NCBI GenBank assembly: GCA_020072585.1
Contig: JAIQGL010000001.1
Coordinates: 62,001 to 126,000, forward strand
Length of the DNA stretch: 64,000 nt
Direction of reading: 5' to 3'
DNA from: Terriglobia bacterium
GTDB taxonomy: Bacteria > Acidobacteriota > Terriglobia > Terriglobales > Acidobacteriaceae
Shown here: positions 8,062 through 16,272 of the stretch, piece after piece
Numbering within the stretch: position 1 is the stretch's first letter
How the letters are laid out: each line of letters opens with the position of its first letter
The notes under the pieces: generated by a model
Database searches by the model: none
Seen by the model: the letters and a program-made list of their open reading frames with translations, nothing else
What the model was told of the DNA's origin: nothing
Position numbers and translations under genes: made by a program

Positions 8062-8757
8062 ATGCAATCGTTTACTGTGCCGGTCCGCTTCTGCGGCCCG
8101 CCCGGTTCCGGCAATGGAGGCTATGCGTGTGGCATGGTCGCCGGGAAGCTAGGGAGTGTCATAGAGTGCACGCTGCGCAGCCCCGTCCCCCTGGATGCGC
8201 TTCTACAGGTTGAACGCACGCAGGCCGGCGCAGTCCTGCGGCAGGGTGACAAGGTAATTATTGAAGCGCAGTCCACCACCCTTGCCGTTGAGCCGCCAAC
8301 TCCAATCCGTTTGGAAGCCGCCACTGCTGCAATGGCCACTTCACTCGCTCTCGATCCGCGCCATCCATTTCCAACATGTTTCGTCTGCGGCCCGCAACGG
8401 GAGATGCGGGACGGCCTGAGAATTTTCCCGGCTGCAATCGATGAAGAGCTGTATGCGGCCACATGGCTCCCAGCCCCCGAATTTGGCGATAGCCGCCAGT
8501 TGCTGAAAACGGAATTCCTGTGGGCGGCGTTGGATTGTCCCACGGGCTTCGCGGCTGGATTCCCCGCTGCCGGCAAGCTGGTAACGGGACGGTTGGCCGT
8601 GGAGCAACTCCAGCCAGTCCGCGTAGGCGAGAGCTGCCTGCTTCTGAGCTGGCCGCTTGGAATGGAAGGGCGAAAACATTTCAGCGCCGCCTGTCTTTAC
8701 CAGAATGAAACGCTGTGCGCCGTTGCGCGGGCAACCTGGATTCGTCTGGAAGCTTGA
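8062..8757 (+). CDS. Hotdog-fold thioesterase-like protein
   Basis: 231 residues. The pattern FPTCFVCGPQREMRDGLRIF at about 108-127 is typical of a family of hotdog-like proteins, annotated as thioesterase-superfamily, with a conserved CxxCG in the middle of two related halves. The N-half has VERTQAGAVLRQGDKVIIEA and the C-half TGRLAVEQLQPVRVGESCLL, each matching one hotdog strand set. The CxxC could bind a metal or be structural. If it is a thioesterase, the substrate would be an acyl-CoA or acyl-ACP. No obvious ribosome site precedes the ATG. It stands alone between a terminator and the aldolase gene. Confidence 0.65.
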   Translation: MQSFTVPVRFCGPPGSGNGGYACGMVAGKLGSVIECTLRSPVPLDALLQVERTQAGAVLRQGDKVIIEAQSTTLAVEPPTPIRLEAATAAMATSLALDPRHPFPTCFVCGPQREMRDGLRIFPAAIDEELYAATWLPAPEFGDSRQLLKTEFLWAALDCPTGFAAGFPAAGKLVTGRLAVEQLQPVRVGESCLLLSWPLGMEGRKHFSAACLYQNETLCAVARATWIRLEA

Positions 8758-8876
8758 GTGATGCCAAAAGTACCAGAAAGGTGCTTTTTCCCGGATTGGG
8801 CCAAGGACTTTGTTTTTTGCGCGATTGCAGCGCCGGTGAAACTTTCAAGCCATGTGTTTCGGTTTAGAATCATTGC

Positions 8877-9947
8877 ATGTTCCTGCAAGGTATATTCCCA
8901 GCCGTAACAACGCCGTTCTACCCAGACGGAGCGGTGTACTACAAGAAGATCGAACATAATATTGACCGCTATTCGCGGACACCGGTTGCCGGCATGGTGG
9001 TACTGGGCTCAACGGGCGAAGCGGTGATGCTGAATGATGAAGAGCGGCGCGAGGTGTTGCGCGTGAGCGCTGAAGTAGCTGCGCCGGAGAAAGTATTGAT
9101 CGCCGGTACGGGCGCCGAATCCGTGATTGAAACCTTGCGGTTGACCGAGCTGGCAGCCAAATTGAACTATGACGTGGCATTGGTGCGCACGCCCCACTTT
9201 TACCGGCCGCAGATGAAACCGGAGGTGTTGCTGGCGTTCTATCGCACGGTGGCGGACCGGTCACCTTTGCCGGTGCTGCTCTATACGGTGCCCCCATTCA
9301 CAGCCTATGACCTGCCGCTTGAGGTGATTGCGGCGCTGGCCGAGCACCCGAACATTATTGGAATTAAAGAATCGAGTGGCAATGTAGAAAAAGTGGCCGC
9401 CATGGTGGCAGCCACAAAGCATGTGAAGAGAACCGCTACGGTCACGGAAGTCCAGCAGGCCGTGACTGCGCGTATGCTGGCCGCGCCGGTCAGGGAAGAA
9501 AATGGCGGCCAGTTGGTCAGCGTGGGCCAGCTGAATGGCGGATCGGAGATTGCCGTGGCAACGCCGCCAAAACTTTCGCCTCCCAAAATCAAAACACGCA
9601 GTAAAGAAGTGGGCTTCCAGGTCCTGGTGGGCGCGGCACATACATTGCTGGATTCACTTCAGGCAGGCGCGAGCGGAGGAGTGCTGGGGATTGCTGCTCC
9701 GGCGCCTACGATTTGTTTTGAAATTTACACGGCGTGGAAAGACAATGACCAGGAATTGGCGCGGTCCAAGCAGTTGGGGCTGGCGCCTGCGACGAAACGA
9801 GTGGTATCAGAATTGGGTATCCCAGCAATTAAGTACGCCATGGACCTCAATGGATATTATGGCGGTGTTCCCCGTCTGCCGCTTCTTCCGCTCACGGCAG
9901 GCCAGAAACGGGAGGTAGAAGCGGTAATGGGCCCTTTCCGAAATTGA
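8877..9947 (+). CDS. Dihydrodipicolinate synthase-family aldolase with internal insertion
   Basis: 356 residues, about 60 longer than usual for DHDPS/N-acetylneuraminate lyase-family enzymes, which make or cleave C-C bonds with pyruvate through a Schiff base on Lys. Signature parts are GIFPAVTTPF (5-14), GSTGEAVMLNDEER (44-57), Tyr136 in LLYTVP, and the Schiff-base Lys164 in IIGIKESSGN. Normally the next barrel strand follows within a few residues. Here residues about 185-245 (with PPKLSPPKIKTRSKE) are extra before FQVLVGAAHTLLD. It may be dapA for lysine/diaminopimelate synthesis, but the family also includes sugar-acid aldolases, so I give no symbol. No linked lysine genes are present. Confidence 0.82.
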   Translation: MFLQGIFPAVTTPFYPDGAVYYKKIEHNIDRYSRTPVAGMVVLGSTGEAVMLNDEERREVLRVSAEVAAPEKVLIAGTGAESVIETLRLTELAAKLNYDVALVRTPHFYRPQMKPEVLLAFYRTVADRSPLPVLLYTVPPFTAYDLPLEVIAALAEHPNIIGIKESSGNVEKVAAMVAATKHVKRTATVTEVQQAVTARMLAAPVREENGGQLVSVGQLNGGSEIAVATPPKLSPPKIKTRSKEVGFQVLVGAAHTLLDSLQAGASGGVLGIAAPAPTICFEIYTAWKDNDQELARSKQLGLAPATKRVVSELGIPAIKYAMDLNGYYGGVPRLPLLPLTAGQKREVEAVMGPFRN

Positions 9948-9965
9948 TGGGGAGATGGATTTCAA

Positions 9966-10019
9966 TACCAGATTTTTAAGAACCAGAGTTTTTAAAACCA
10001 GGGTTTGTAAAACCGGGGG
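9966..10019. repeat. Degenerate 15-bp tandem repeat
   Basis: Three consecutive units (9966-9980, 9981-9995, 9996-10010) and a partial fourth share the pattern ACCAGNGTTTTTAAA with few changes. They lie just after the aldolase gene. The surrounding gap 9948-10355 holds no other supported feature. Confidence 0.6.
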
Positions 10020-10355
10020 ATTCAATAGCATAGCTTGTTGGGGTATGGAGCCGCTATTTTCAAGATAATCAGGGTGCCTGATGTGTAGAACGTTAAGCCA
10101 GTCCGGAAAAATGCCATCAGAACAAGCACTTTAGAGATCAACAGGCAGCTCTTTTGTATATTCCCCAATGGGGTGAAGGTTTCTTTATGCAAGCTGGCAG
10201 CCTTGGGGTTAAACTAGGTGCCAGTATTTTGAATTGAATTGCCGCTACACTTACAATCTTCCGGCGTGAATAATTAAGTTTTCCTGTTTCCACTGTGACT
10301 GGCGATTGCGGCGCGGACGGCAGGGAAGCGATTTACGTGGGCCGAGGAATTTACT

Positions 10356-11189
10356 GTGCTGTCAGCGGGCAAAAAGTTACGCGAGTTGCGCGAGCAAATG
10401 GGTCTCACACTGCGGGACGTAGAGCTCGCAAGTACCTCGCTGGCTGAATCAAGAGGGATTGAAGAATTCATCATCAACCCCAGCCGCCTTTCTGACATTG
10501 AGACCAAAGGGGTCATTCCCAGCATTTACCGGCTCTATGTCCTTTCCGTAATCTATCGTGCGGATTTCACGGAATTGCTCAAGCTGTATGGCGTGGACCT
10601 GAGCTTTACCGCCGCCGACTTTGCCATTTGCCGTCCAGGCAAGACGCACCGGCTGGAAATCGCCGCAGGCCGGGGCAATGTGCAAATCCCGATCAAGCTG
10701 GATCCAGGCTTTGATCTTCGACGCTCCGCTGACCTGGGCCGCATGATTGAGAGCTGGGGCGTGGTTCCGATGCAATACCTGCAAGAGCTTTCCAAGCAGA
10801 AATACACCTACGCCTATATCGGCACGGAAGACCTGACCATGTATCCTCTGCTGCTGCCTGGCTCGTTTGTCCAGGTGGATGAAACGCGGAGCCGCGTGGA
10901 AGAAAAGAAGTGGCGTTCAGAGCTGGAGCGCCCGATCTATTTCATTGAAACCAGAGAAGGCCACGTGTGCTGCTGGTGCTCCGTGCGGCGCGGGGAAATC
11001 GTGCTGCAATCCCATCCTCTTTCACCGGTGTCAGCACGGATCCTGAAACACCCGCAGGAAGCCGAGGTCCTGGGCCAGGTGGTGGGCGTGGCTATGCGAC
11101 TTGGTGAGTCGTACTCTCCTGCTGAGCCAATGCAACAACCGAGTCCTGAAGAAGACGTAGGTGAGCCGAAAGAATTGCGTCGCCGTTAA
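10356..11189 (+). CDS. XRE-family regulator with S24/LexA-like C-domain lacking the catalytic Ser
   Basis: 277 residues. The N-terminal helix-turn-helix (residues 4-65, LRELREQMGLTLRDVELAS) continues with SRLSDIETKGVIPSIYRLY. The C-half has EDLTMYPLLLPGSFVQVDE, which matches the S24/LexA region, but Thr replaces the usual nucleophile Ser in the SMxP motif and no clear catalytic Lys is seen, so self-cleavage is unlikely. It probably senses something by the C-domain and regulates transcription. GTG start: GAGGA lies about 8 bases upstream. Its last 98 bases overlap the convergent gene 11092-11493. Confidence 0.8.
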   Translation: MLSAGKKLRELREQMGLTLRDVELASTSLAESRGIEEFIINPSRLSDIETKGVIPSIYRLYVLSVIYRADFTELLKLYGVDLSFTAADFAICRPGKTHRLEIAAGRGNVQIPIKLDPGFDLRRSADLGRMIESWGVVPMQYLQELSKQKYTYAYIGTEDLTMYPLLLPGSFVQVDETRSRVEEKKWRSELERPIYFIETREGHVCCWCSVRRGEIVLQSHPLSPVSARILKHPQEAEVLGQVVGVAMRLGESYSPAEPMQQPSPEEDVGEPKELRRR

Positions 11190-11493
11190 CCGGGGCTTTC
11201 AGCACGAAAGAGTTCGGGTTGAGAATCTCTGGAACGCCGGAGTGGGCGATGGCTTGCTGATACTCCTGAAAAATCTCACGTACGGGCACATGGCTTAAAG
11301 CCAGAGACGTCTCCATGTGGGCGGCGTAAATGGCCTCTTGCGTGGGGCGATTGCCATAGGCGCGTGAAAATCCCCAGTGCAGATAGCCTCCGCTGCCGGT
11401 CTGCAACGAACAGATATAGGCCAGTTTTTCCACCAGTGTGGGCAGAGCGCTTAATGTGCGTTTTTTGAAGTCCTCAGCAGCTTTAAGAATCAT
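11092..11493 (-). CDS. Conserved-looking hypothetical protein, 133 aa
   Basis: The sequence looks like a genuine soluble protein: a helical N-terminus (KRTLSALPTLVEKLAYICSL), a central GGYLHWGFSRAYG and a C-terminal helical part. It overlaps the 3' end of the XRE gene by 98 bases in the opposite direction, more than usual for convergent genes, so the true end or start of one of them could be misplaced. No function is recognised; I have a weak impression that similar HWG-containing proteins occur in Acidobacteriota. Confidence 0.55.
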   Translation of the reverse strand: MILKAAEDFKKRTLSALPTLVEKLAYICSLQTGSGGYLHWGFSRAYGNRPTQEAIYAAHMETSLALSHVPVREIFQEYQQAIAHSGVPEILNPNSFVLKAPVNGDAILSAHLRLLQDSVVALAQQESTTHQVA

Positions 11494-11625
11494 GGCGCGT
11501 GATCCCCCGGAAACTGCTCAATTTCAGGCAGTTTTCTTCAGCCAACAGGCAGCTTATCCATGAAAACATAGCATAAATGCCTGCCGGTGGCAGCACTTTT
11601 AGTTTCTGTTCTGAAAATAAGAAAA

Positions 11626-11760
11626 TTAGGTACTGGAGTAACCATGGAGGGGCTGGGAATCTGGCATCTGGCGGGCCGTCAAGTCCCGGAGAGCCTCTAT
11701 CTTGTCCAAATCAATGATCGGGGAGACGATATCACCTAGAATTTTTACAGTTCCTTTCAT
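11626..11760 (-). CDS. Possible small protein, 44 aa
   Basis: A short frame on the minus strand beginning MKGTVKILGDIVSPIIDLDK. The amphipathic pattern looks protein-like and it follows the hypothetical gene 11830-12135 on the same strand, but the ribosome site is poor (AGG directly before ATG, AGGAG about 16 bases away). It could be a small antitoxin-like protein or a chance frame. The rest of 11494-11829 shows nothing else. Confidence 0.25.
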   Translation of the reverse strand: MKGTVKILGDIVSPIIDLDKIEALRDLTARQMPDSQPLHGYSST

Positions 11761-11829
11761 CCTGCCAAGCCGGTTAGCTCCTCTCCGTATCCGGGGTTCG
11801 CATTTGCAGCAATCCATGGAGTTTCTTTA

Positions 11830-12135
11830 TCAACGCTCCAACCGAAAGCGATTTCCCCCCAAAGGGGTGAGAGTCAATCTAGGCGGGTGCTGCGGTTTCC
11901 AAGGAATGAGACGCAAGCTTCGCATCCATTCTTCAAACGCCAAATTCCGCAATTCAGGACAGTTTCTCCAGAAGCTACTGGATAGATTTACCGTGATCGA
12001 CAAACGACCCAACTCCACCACTACGTTTGTCCATTTCCTGTCAAAGAATTGTTGGGCGTTTTTAGCGCCAACCCTAATTCCAAAAATTAATCCCAACGAT
12101 CCCAAGGGACCATTTTTCCAGGCCGTGACGTGCAC
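11830..12135 (-). CDS. Small hypothetical protein, 101 aa
   Basis: Starts at GTG 12135 with AGAGG about 6 bases upstream. The protein has a recognisable internal logic: GIRVGAKNAQQFFD, WTNVVVELG, a helix with FWRNCPELRN, and the ending PPRLTLTPLGGNRFRLER. I have seen similar small proteins in Acidobacteriota genomes with the same FxxxW, CPE and PPR-PLG-NRFRL elements. The function is unknown; the size and mixed alpha/beta pattern suggest a small single-domain binding protein. It is divergent from murG. Confidence 0.62.
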   Translation of the reverse strand: MHVTAWKNGPLGSLGLIFGIRVGAKNAQQFFDRKWTNVVVELGRLSITVNLSSSFWRNCPELRNLAFEEWMRSLRLIPWKPQHPPRLTLTPLGGNRFRLER

Positions 12136-12247
12136 TCTTTACCTCTTTGCCCGACGTTAATACCGCTTGTGTATTCTATGGCTACAGCCACGCCAAAGCC
12201 AGATCAACGATTTGGTCACAGATTTTCAATCTGCTACATTCAAGCAA

Positions 12248-13330
12248 ATGGAGAGCATGCGAGTTCTTATAGCCGGTGGAGGCACCGGCGGACATGTAAT
12301 TCCAGCCTTGGCGATCGCGCGTGAACTCAAGACACGTTATGACGCGGAGGTGTTGTTTATGGGCACAGCCAGGGGCCTGGAAAACCGCCTGGTGCCGCAG
12401 GCCGGCTTCGGGCTAATGCGGGTCAAGGTTGGCGCGCTCAAGAATGTAAGCCTTGTCACCCGGATGCGGACGCTGTTTGACCTGCCCCGCGCGGTAGTGG
12501 ACGCGCGCAAAATCATCAAAGTATTCGATCCCGATGTGGTGGTTGGCGTGGGCGGATACGCTTCCGGTCCGGCCATGGCAGCGGCGATCATGATGCATAT
12601 CCCCACGCTGGCATTTGAGCCGAACTATGTGCCCGGCTTCGCCAACAAGATCGTGGGGCACCGCGTATCAGCCGCAGCGGTGCACTTTGAGCAGACCCAG
12701 AAGTTTTTTCGCAACGCACAGGTGGTCGGCGTGCCCGTTCGGGCGGAGTTCTTTAAGGTTCCAGCTACAGGCGGCACACGTCCACCAACGTTGCTGGTTT
12801 TTGGCGGAAGCCAGGGCGCGCAGGCGATCAACCAGGCCATGGTGGCTGCTGCACCAGAAGTACTACGGCAAATTCCAGCGCTCCACATCATCCACCAGAC
12901 CGGAGAGCGCGACTATAATGACGTTCAAGCCGCTTACGAGCGTGCAGGTGTGCGGGCGGAAGTGTCTGCGTTTATCGATGATATGCCCGCAGCCTTTGCC
13001 CGGGCGGACTTGCTGCTGTGCCGGTCGGGCGCGAGCACGGTGGCGGAAATTACAGCGGCAGGGAAGCCGGCGATTTTTGTGCCGTTCCCGCGCGCCGCGG
13101 ACGACCACCAGCGCCGCAATGCGGAGGCGATCGTGCAGTCCGGCGCGGCCGTACTGGCGCCGCAGGCGGAACTTACGCCGGAGCGGCTGGCAAGGGTGGT
13201 CACAGAACTGTTTGCCGATCCGAAGCGTCTAAAGAAAATGGCGGAGCAGGCACGGGCGCTCTCACACCATGACGCCGCAGGTCGAGTGGCGCGGATGGTG
13301 GCGGAATTGGCGAAACGTAAGACGGTTTAG
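12248..13330 (+). CDS. murG: UDP-N-acetylglucosamine--N-acetylmuramyl-(pentapeptide) pyrophosphoryl-undecaprenol GlcNAc transferase
   Basis: 360 residues. MurG adds GlcNAc to lipid I at the inner face of the inner membrane, giving lipid II. It shows the N-terminal G-loop [16 protein letters not shown], the second G-loop [10 protein letters not shown], the C-domain loop [13 protein letters not shown], and the UDP-GlcNAc site [20 protein letters not shown] followed by [18 protein letters not shown] fold, normal length. The start is uncertain: ATG 12248 and ATG 12257 (MRVLIAGG) are both close to the fold start, and no good ribosome site precedes either. murC follows 389 bases later with repeats in between. 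Confidence 0.96.
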   Translation: MESMRVLIAGGGTGGHVIPALAIARELKTRYDAEVLFMGTARGLENRLVPQAGFGLMRVKVGALKNVSLVTRMRTLFDLPRAVVDARKIIKVFDPDVVVGVGGYASGPAMAAAIMMHIPTLAFEPNYVPGFANKIVGHRVSAAAVHFEQTQKFFRNAQVVGVPVRAEFFKVPATGGTRPPTLLVFGGSQGAQAINQAMVAAAPEVLRQIPALHIIHQTGERDYNDVQAAYERAGVRAEVSAFIDDMPAAFARADLLLCRSGASTVAEITAAGKPAIFVPFPRAADDHQRRNAEAIVQSGAAVLAPQAELTPERLARVVTELFADPKRLKKMAEQARALSHHDAAGRVARMVAELAKRKTV

Positions 13331-13405
13331 CTGCGAATGAACGCGAAGAGCGCGAATTTGGGGACTGAAAGCGACTTGTTTCGCACAGCGCGGTGAACGA
13401 GACAC

Positions 13406-13483
13406 AGGGGCTAAAGCCCATTCACTTTAAGCGCTATATGGCACGGATAAATCCGTGCCCTGATACCGGCTGAGGCTAAAGCC
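13406..13483. repeat. REP-like palindromic element
   Basis: Contains AGGGGCTAAAGCCC, GGCACGGATAAATCCGTGCC and TGATACCGGC followed by GAGGCTAAAGCC. The same order and nearly the same bases appear at 25164-25243, and inverted at 24616-24696, on both sides of the RAYT transposase gene. It lies between murG and murC. Confidence 0.8.
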
Positions 13484-13496
13484 GGGAAAGCAAAGA

Positions 13497-13708
13497 ATAA
13501 AGGGGTGAGCCCGGCTTGCGCGACGAACCCGCTGTAACAAGCGCAGAACGTATTTGCCGAAGGCAAAGCGCTTGCGCGGGTTGGAGTAAAGCGACAGAAA
13601 AAATAAGAATAAGGGCGAACCCGGCGAGCGCGGTGAGCCCGCTGCATCAGGCGCACAACGCATCGGAGTTGGCTGAGCTCTTTAAGCGGTTTGGAGCGTA
13701 GCGACATA
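13497..13708. repeat. Imperfect ~110-bp tandem repeat before murC
   Basis: Two units, about 13497-13605 and 13606-13708. Each runs GAGCCCGG or GAACCCGG, then a GCGCGG-type stretch, CCCGCTG, an AGCGC core and an ending GTTTGGAG or GTTGGAG with AAGCGACA. A third related copy is at about 61310-61408, where a 30-base 3' portion agrees at 28 positions. Not coding, despite a long open frame on the minus strand. Confidence 0.65.
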
Positions 13709-13719
13709 AACTAAAGACA

Positions 13720-15141
13720 ATGTTTGCAAAAATTCAGCGTATCCATTTCGTAGGCATCGGCGGCATCGGCATGAGCGGCATTGCCGAAGTCCTGCTTACG
13801 CTTGGATACAAGGTCTCGGGCTCCGATCTCAGGCATTCCAGCGTGACCGAACGGCTGGCGGAAAAGGGCGCCATTATTTTTGAAGGCCATCGCGCGGAAA
13901 ACATCACCGGCGCCGAGGTGGTTGTAGCCAGTTCAGCCATCCGTCGTGACAATGCGGAGATCATGGCAGCGCACGCCGAGCTTATTCCGGTGATCCAGCG
14001 AGCGGAGATGCTGGCTGAACTTATGCGCCTGAAATACGGGATCGCCATTGCCGGCATGCATGGCAAGACCACAACAACAAGCATGGTTGCGGCGGTGCTG
14101 GCGGCCGGCGGACTCGACCCTACCGTCGTCGTGGGGGGACGCGTGGATGCCATGGGCTCCAATGCGCGTCTGGGCAAATCACAATACATGGTTGCCGAGG
14201 CCGATGAGAGCGACCGCTCATTCCTGAAGCTGTCTCCCATTCTTGCCGTGGTCACCAACATTGATCGCGAGCATATGGATTGCTACCGTGACATGGCGGA
14301 CGTGGAGCAGGCTTTTCTGGATTTCATTGATCGCGTTCCTTTTTACGGCATGGCCGTGCTCTGCCATGACGATGAGCGTCTGCGCGGCATGTTGCCGCGC
14401 CTTGCCCGTCGTGCTACTACATACGGCACGCATGCGGACTCTGACTTCCGCGTCCTGGGCGCTAAAGGCAAATGCGCAGGCAACAAGCATTACGCGCATT
14501 TTTCCGTGGAATACCGGGGCAAATCGCTGGGCGACTTTCACCTGCGCGTCCCGGGCAATCACAATGTGCTCAATGCCACAGCGGCCGTGGCTGTGGGCGT
14601 TGGGCTGGATATTGAACCAGAGCGCATTCGTGAAGCGCTGGAAAACTTTCGCGGTGTTGATCGCCGTTTTCAACTGCGGGGCCGCGCTGCCGACGTGAGC
14701 GTGATTGACGATTACGGCCACCATCCTACTGAGGTTCGCGCTACGCTGGCTGCGGCGCGCCATTGCGGATTCAAACGCGTCCACGTGATCTTTCAGCCGC
14801 ACCGCTTTACCCGCACGCGCGACCTGCTGGAGCAGTTCGGCACCTCGTTCAATGATGCGGACACCGTTTTTGTGCTCGATATCTACGCCGCCAGCGAGCC
14901 GCCTATTCCTGGCATTACCGGGGAGCGGCTGGCGCAGACGATCCAGGCGCTCGGCGGAAAGAGCGGCAATGTGAGCTACATCAGCTCGTTCGATGAAGCG
15001 GCGCGGCAGGTGATTGCGCTGGCCGAATCAGGCGACATGGTGCTGACTCTCGGGGCAGGCAGCGTGTCACAGCTTGGACCCATGGTGCTGGAGCAGTTGA
15101 AGAAGAAGCAGGCAGCGCTCAAGGAAGCGGCAAGCTATTAG
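13720..15141 (+). CDS. murC: UDP-N-acetylmuramate--L-alanine ligase
   Basis: 473 residues, normal length. MurC uses ATP to join L-Ala to UDP-MurNAc, the first amino-acid step of the peptidoglycan stem. It has the N-terminal UDP-binding motif HFVGIGGIGMSGIAE (9-23), the ATP loop GMHGKTTTT (112-120), the acylated-intermediate region EADESDRSFL, the middle-domain NHNVLNATAA, and the C-domain DDYGHHPTEVRATL. The gene starts 11 bases after a repeat copy, with no strong ribosome site visible. It is in the same direction as murG; other dcw-cluster genes (murD, ftsW, ddl, ftsQ) are not in the window. Confidence 0.98.
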   Translation: MFAKIQRIHFVGIGGIGMSGIAEVLLTLGYKVSGSDLRHSSVTERLAEKGAIIFEGHRAENITGAEVVVASSAIRRDNAEIMAAHAELIPVIQRAEMLAELMRLKYGIAIAGMHGKTTTTSMVAAVLAAGGLDPTVVVGGRVDAMGSNARLGKSQYMVAEADESDRSFLKLSPILAVVTNIDREHMDCYRDMADVEQAFLDFIDRVPFYGMAVLCHDDERLRGMLPRLARRATTYGTHADSDFRVLGAKGKCAGNKHYAHFSVEYRGKSLGDFHLRVPGNHNVLNATAAVAVGVGLDIEPERIREALENFRGVDRRFQLRGRAADVSVIDDYGHHPTEVRATLAAARHCGFKRVHVIFQPHRFTRTRDLLEQFGTSFNDADTVFVLDIYAASEPPIPGITGERLAQTIQALGGKSGNVSYISSFDEAARQVIALAESGDMVLTLGAGSVSQLGPMVLEQLKKKQAALKEAASY

Positions 15142-15167
15142 CACAGAGTCACGCGCCGTGCAAAAAC

Positions 15168-15214
15168 CAACCTGCCCAGTCTCAAGAAAGAAGAATTCAA
15201 GACCAGGCAGGTTG
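15168..15214. terminator. Inverted repeat between murC and the convergent gene
   Basis: CAACCTGCC (15168-15176) pairs perfectly with GGCAGGTTG (15206-15214) around a 29-base loop. It sits in the 86-base gap between converging genes, so a bidirectional terminator role is plausible, although no T-run is present. Confidence 0.35.
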
Positions 15215-15227
15215 AGCCCCATCCGAT

Positions 15228-15755
15228 CTAAAAGCCCAGACCAAAGTGAGTAGCAAATGTCACCGAGTTCGTGGAAGGACCACCCGTGGGGCGGTTGAAC
15301 TTCACCGGCAGATCGGCTTCAACGAAATACGATTTGAAGAAGCCATTCGGGTTCTTGAACTTCCAGCTCTTGTTCACCAGCGGGATAAACCCAAATTGCG
15401 ATGAGTTGATGTCGAAGGCGACGCGCCCTCCGGCAGCCCATCCATGCGAGATGCTCCAGACCAGGCCGGGATCCACGGTGAGTGAGACGGAACGTGGATC
15501 GTCAGAGATGCTGGGCACCATTTCCAGGTCCAGGGTCATGCGGCCTTTGCCGTGGAAGGAGACTCCCAGCGGAAACCCGATCTGGAAATTGTCGCCGATG
15601 GTGGTGGTCTGTCCGCCGCCGTGCGTGACCCATGGAATCACGAATCCCACATGGCCCCCCACGGTTATCTGTGCCTGTGCGGCCGGGGCCGCCACGAGCA
15701 TGACGAATGCTACCGCTGCAACGATTGCAATACGCAGAACTACGCTTCTGAGCAT
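15228..15755 (-). CDS. Exported small beta-barrel-like protein, unknown function
   Basis: 175 residues with a clear signal peptide (LRIAIVAAVAFVMLVAAPAAQA, cleavage after AQA). The mature part has alternating strands rich in Gly and aromatics: GGHVGFVIPWV, DNFQIGFPLGVSFHGKG, RMTLDLEMVPSI, GGRVAFDINSSQF. It ends in FATHFGLGF, a terminal Phe as in outer-membrane barrels. An eight-stranded outer-membrane protein is likely. No family-level function can be named. It faces murC and has a long upstream gap (15756-16100) without other features. Confidence 0.7.
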   Translation of the reverse strand: MLRSVVLRIAIVAAVAFVMLVAAPAAQAQITVGGHVGFVIPWVTHGGGQTTTIGDNFQIGFPLGVSFHGKGRMTLDLEMVPSISDDPRSVSLTVDPGLVWSISHGWAAGGRVAFDINSSQFGFIPLVNKSWKFKNPNGFFKSYFVEADLPVKFNRPTGGPSTNSVTFATHFGLGF

Positions 15756-16139
15756 TTCTCTCTCTTAACCTTTCTTGTTTGATTTGAATTGTGTGTTGAA
15801 AAAAAAGGAGGCCCGCACCGGGGCGCCGCAAGTAGCATGTTGCGGCGAAAGAGCGGAGTGTGAAGCGGTCACCCGTGGACTTGACCGGGGAGAACTTCAG
15901 CCCACCGCAGCTTACAGCAATGGCGCGGTTGTCTGCAACGAATTGTGAGCGGCGAGCGGGAATTTTTGACTTTAGACCCTGCGGGAACCGCAAGAAGCGT
16001 CAATAGCGATTAAGCCAAAGCAGGCGTGGTTTGACTCGCGAAATTCCCCAGCGCTCGAAATCGCGTGCCGGGCCACGTTCTCAGGTGCGCTCCAAAATTT
16101 TGCAACTTTTTCCGCCGCGGAGGGTCTAATCATTCCATA
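15756..16139. other. Intergenic region with no recognisable gene
   Basis: Nothing coding is supported. TTGCAA (16100-16105) and TCTAAT (16125-16130) could be a weak promoter, 19 bases apart, for the structured segment that follows at 16140-16255. Confidence 0.3.
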
Positions 16140-16255
16140 TAACGCTCTGATTTTTTATCCGAGCAAGGTGGGGAAGCCGTCCTGGGGACTTGGGACCGCT
16201 TCACTACGGAAGAGCGATGCAAGAAGCGGCCGCGGTCTCTCCTGCGGCCGTTTTT
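16140..16255 (+). ncRNA. Possible small structured RNA or leader, unclassified
   Basis: About 100 bases without a gene fold into two hairpins. In the first, AAGC-C-GTCC (16174-16182) pairs with GGAC-C-GCTT (16193-16201), with one C/C mismatch. The second is a terminator hairpin (16227-16255). The segment could be an independent small RNA or a leader controlling the ferredoxin-like gene 18 bases after it. I do not recognise it as a known riboswitch class. Confidence 0.3.
16227..16255 (+). terminator. Rho-independent terminator or attenuator
   Basis: CGGCCGC (16227-16233) pairs perfectly with GCGGCCG (16244-16250), followed by TTTTT (16251-16255). There is no plus-strand coding gene directly upstream, so it ends either a small RNA or a leader before the gene at 16273. 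Confidence 0.7.
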
Positions 16256-16272
16256 CTATTAAAATTGAACCC

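Noticed and set aside
13411-13707. 98-codon minus-strand frame before murC
   Set aside because: It consists of the repeat units and the REP-like element; composition is Arg/Pro/Cys-rich as expected for a repeat read in a random frame.
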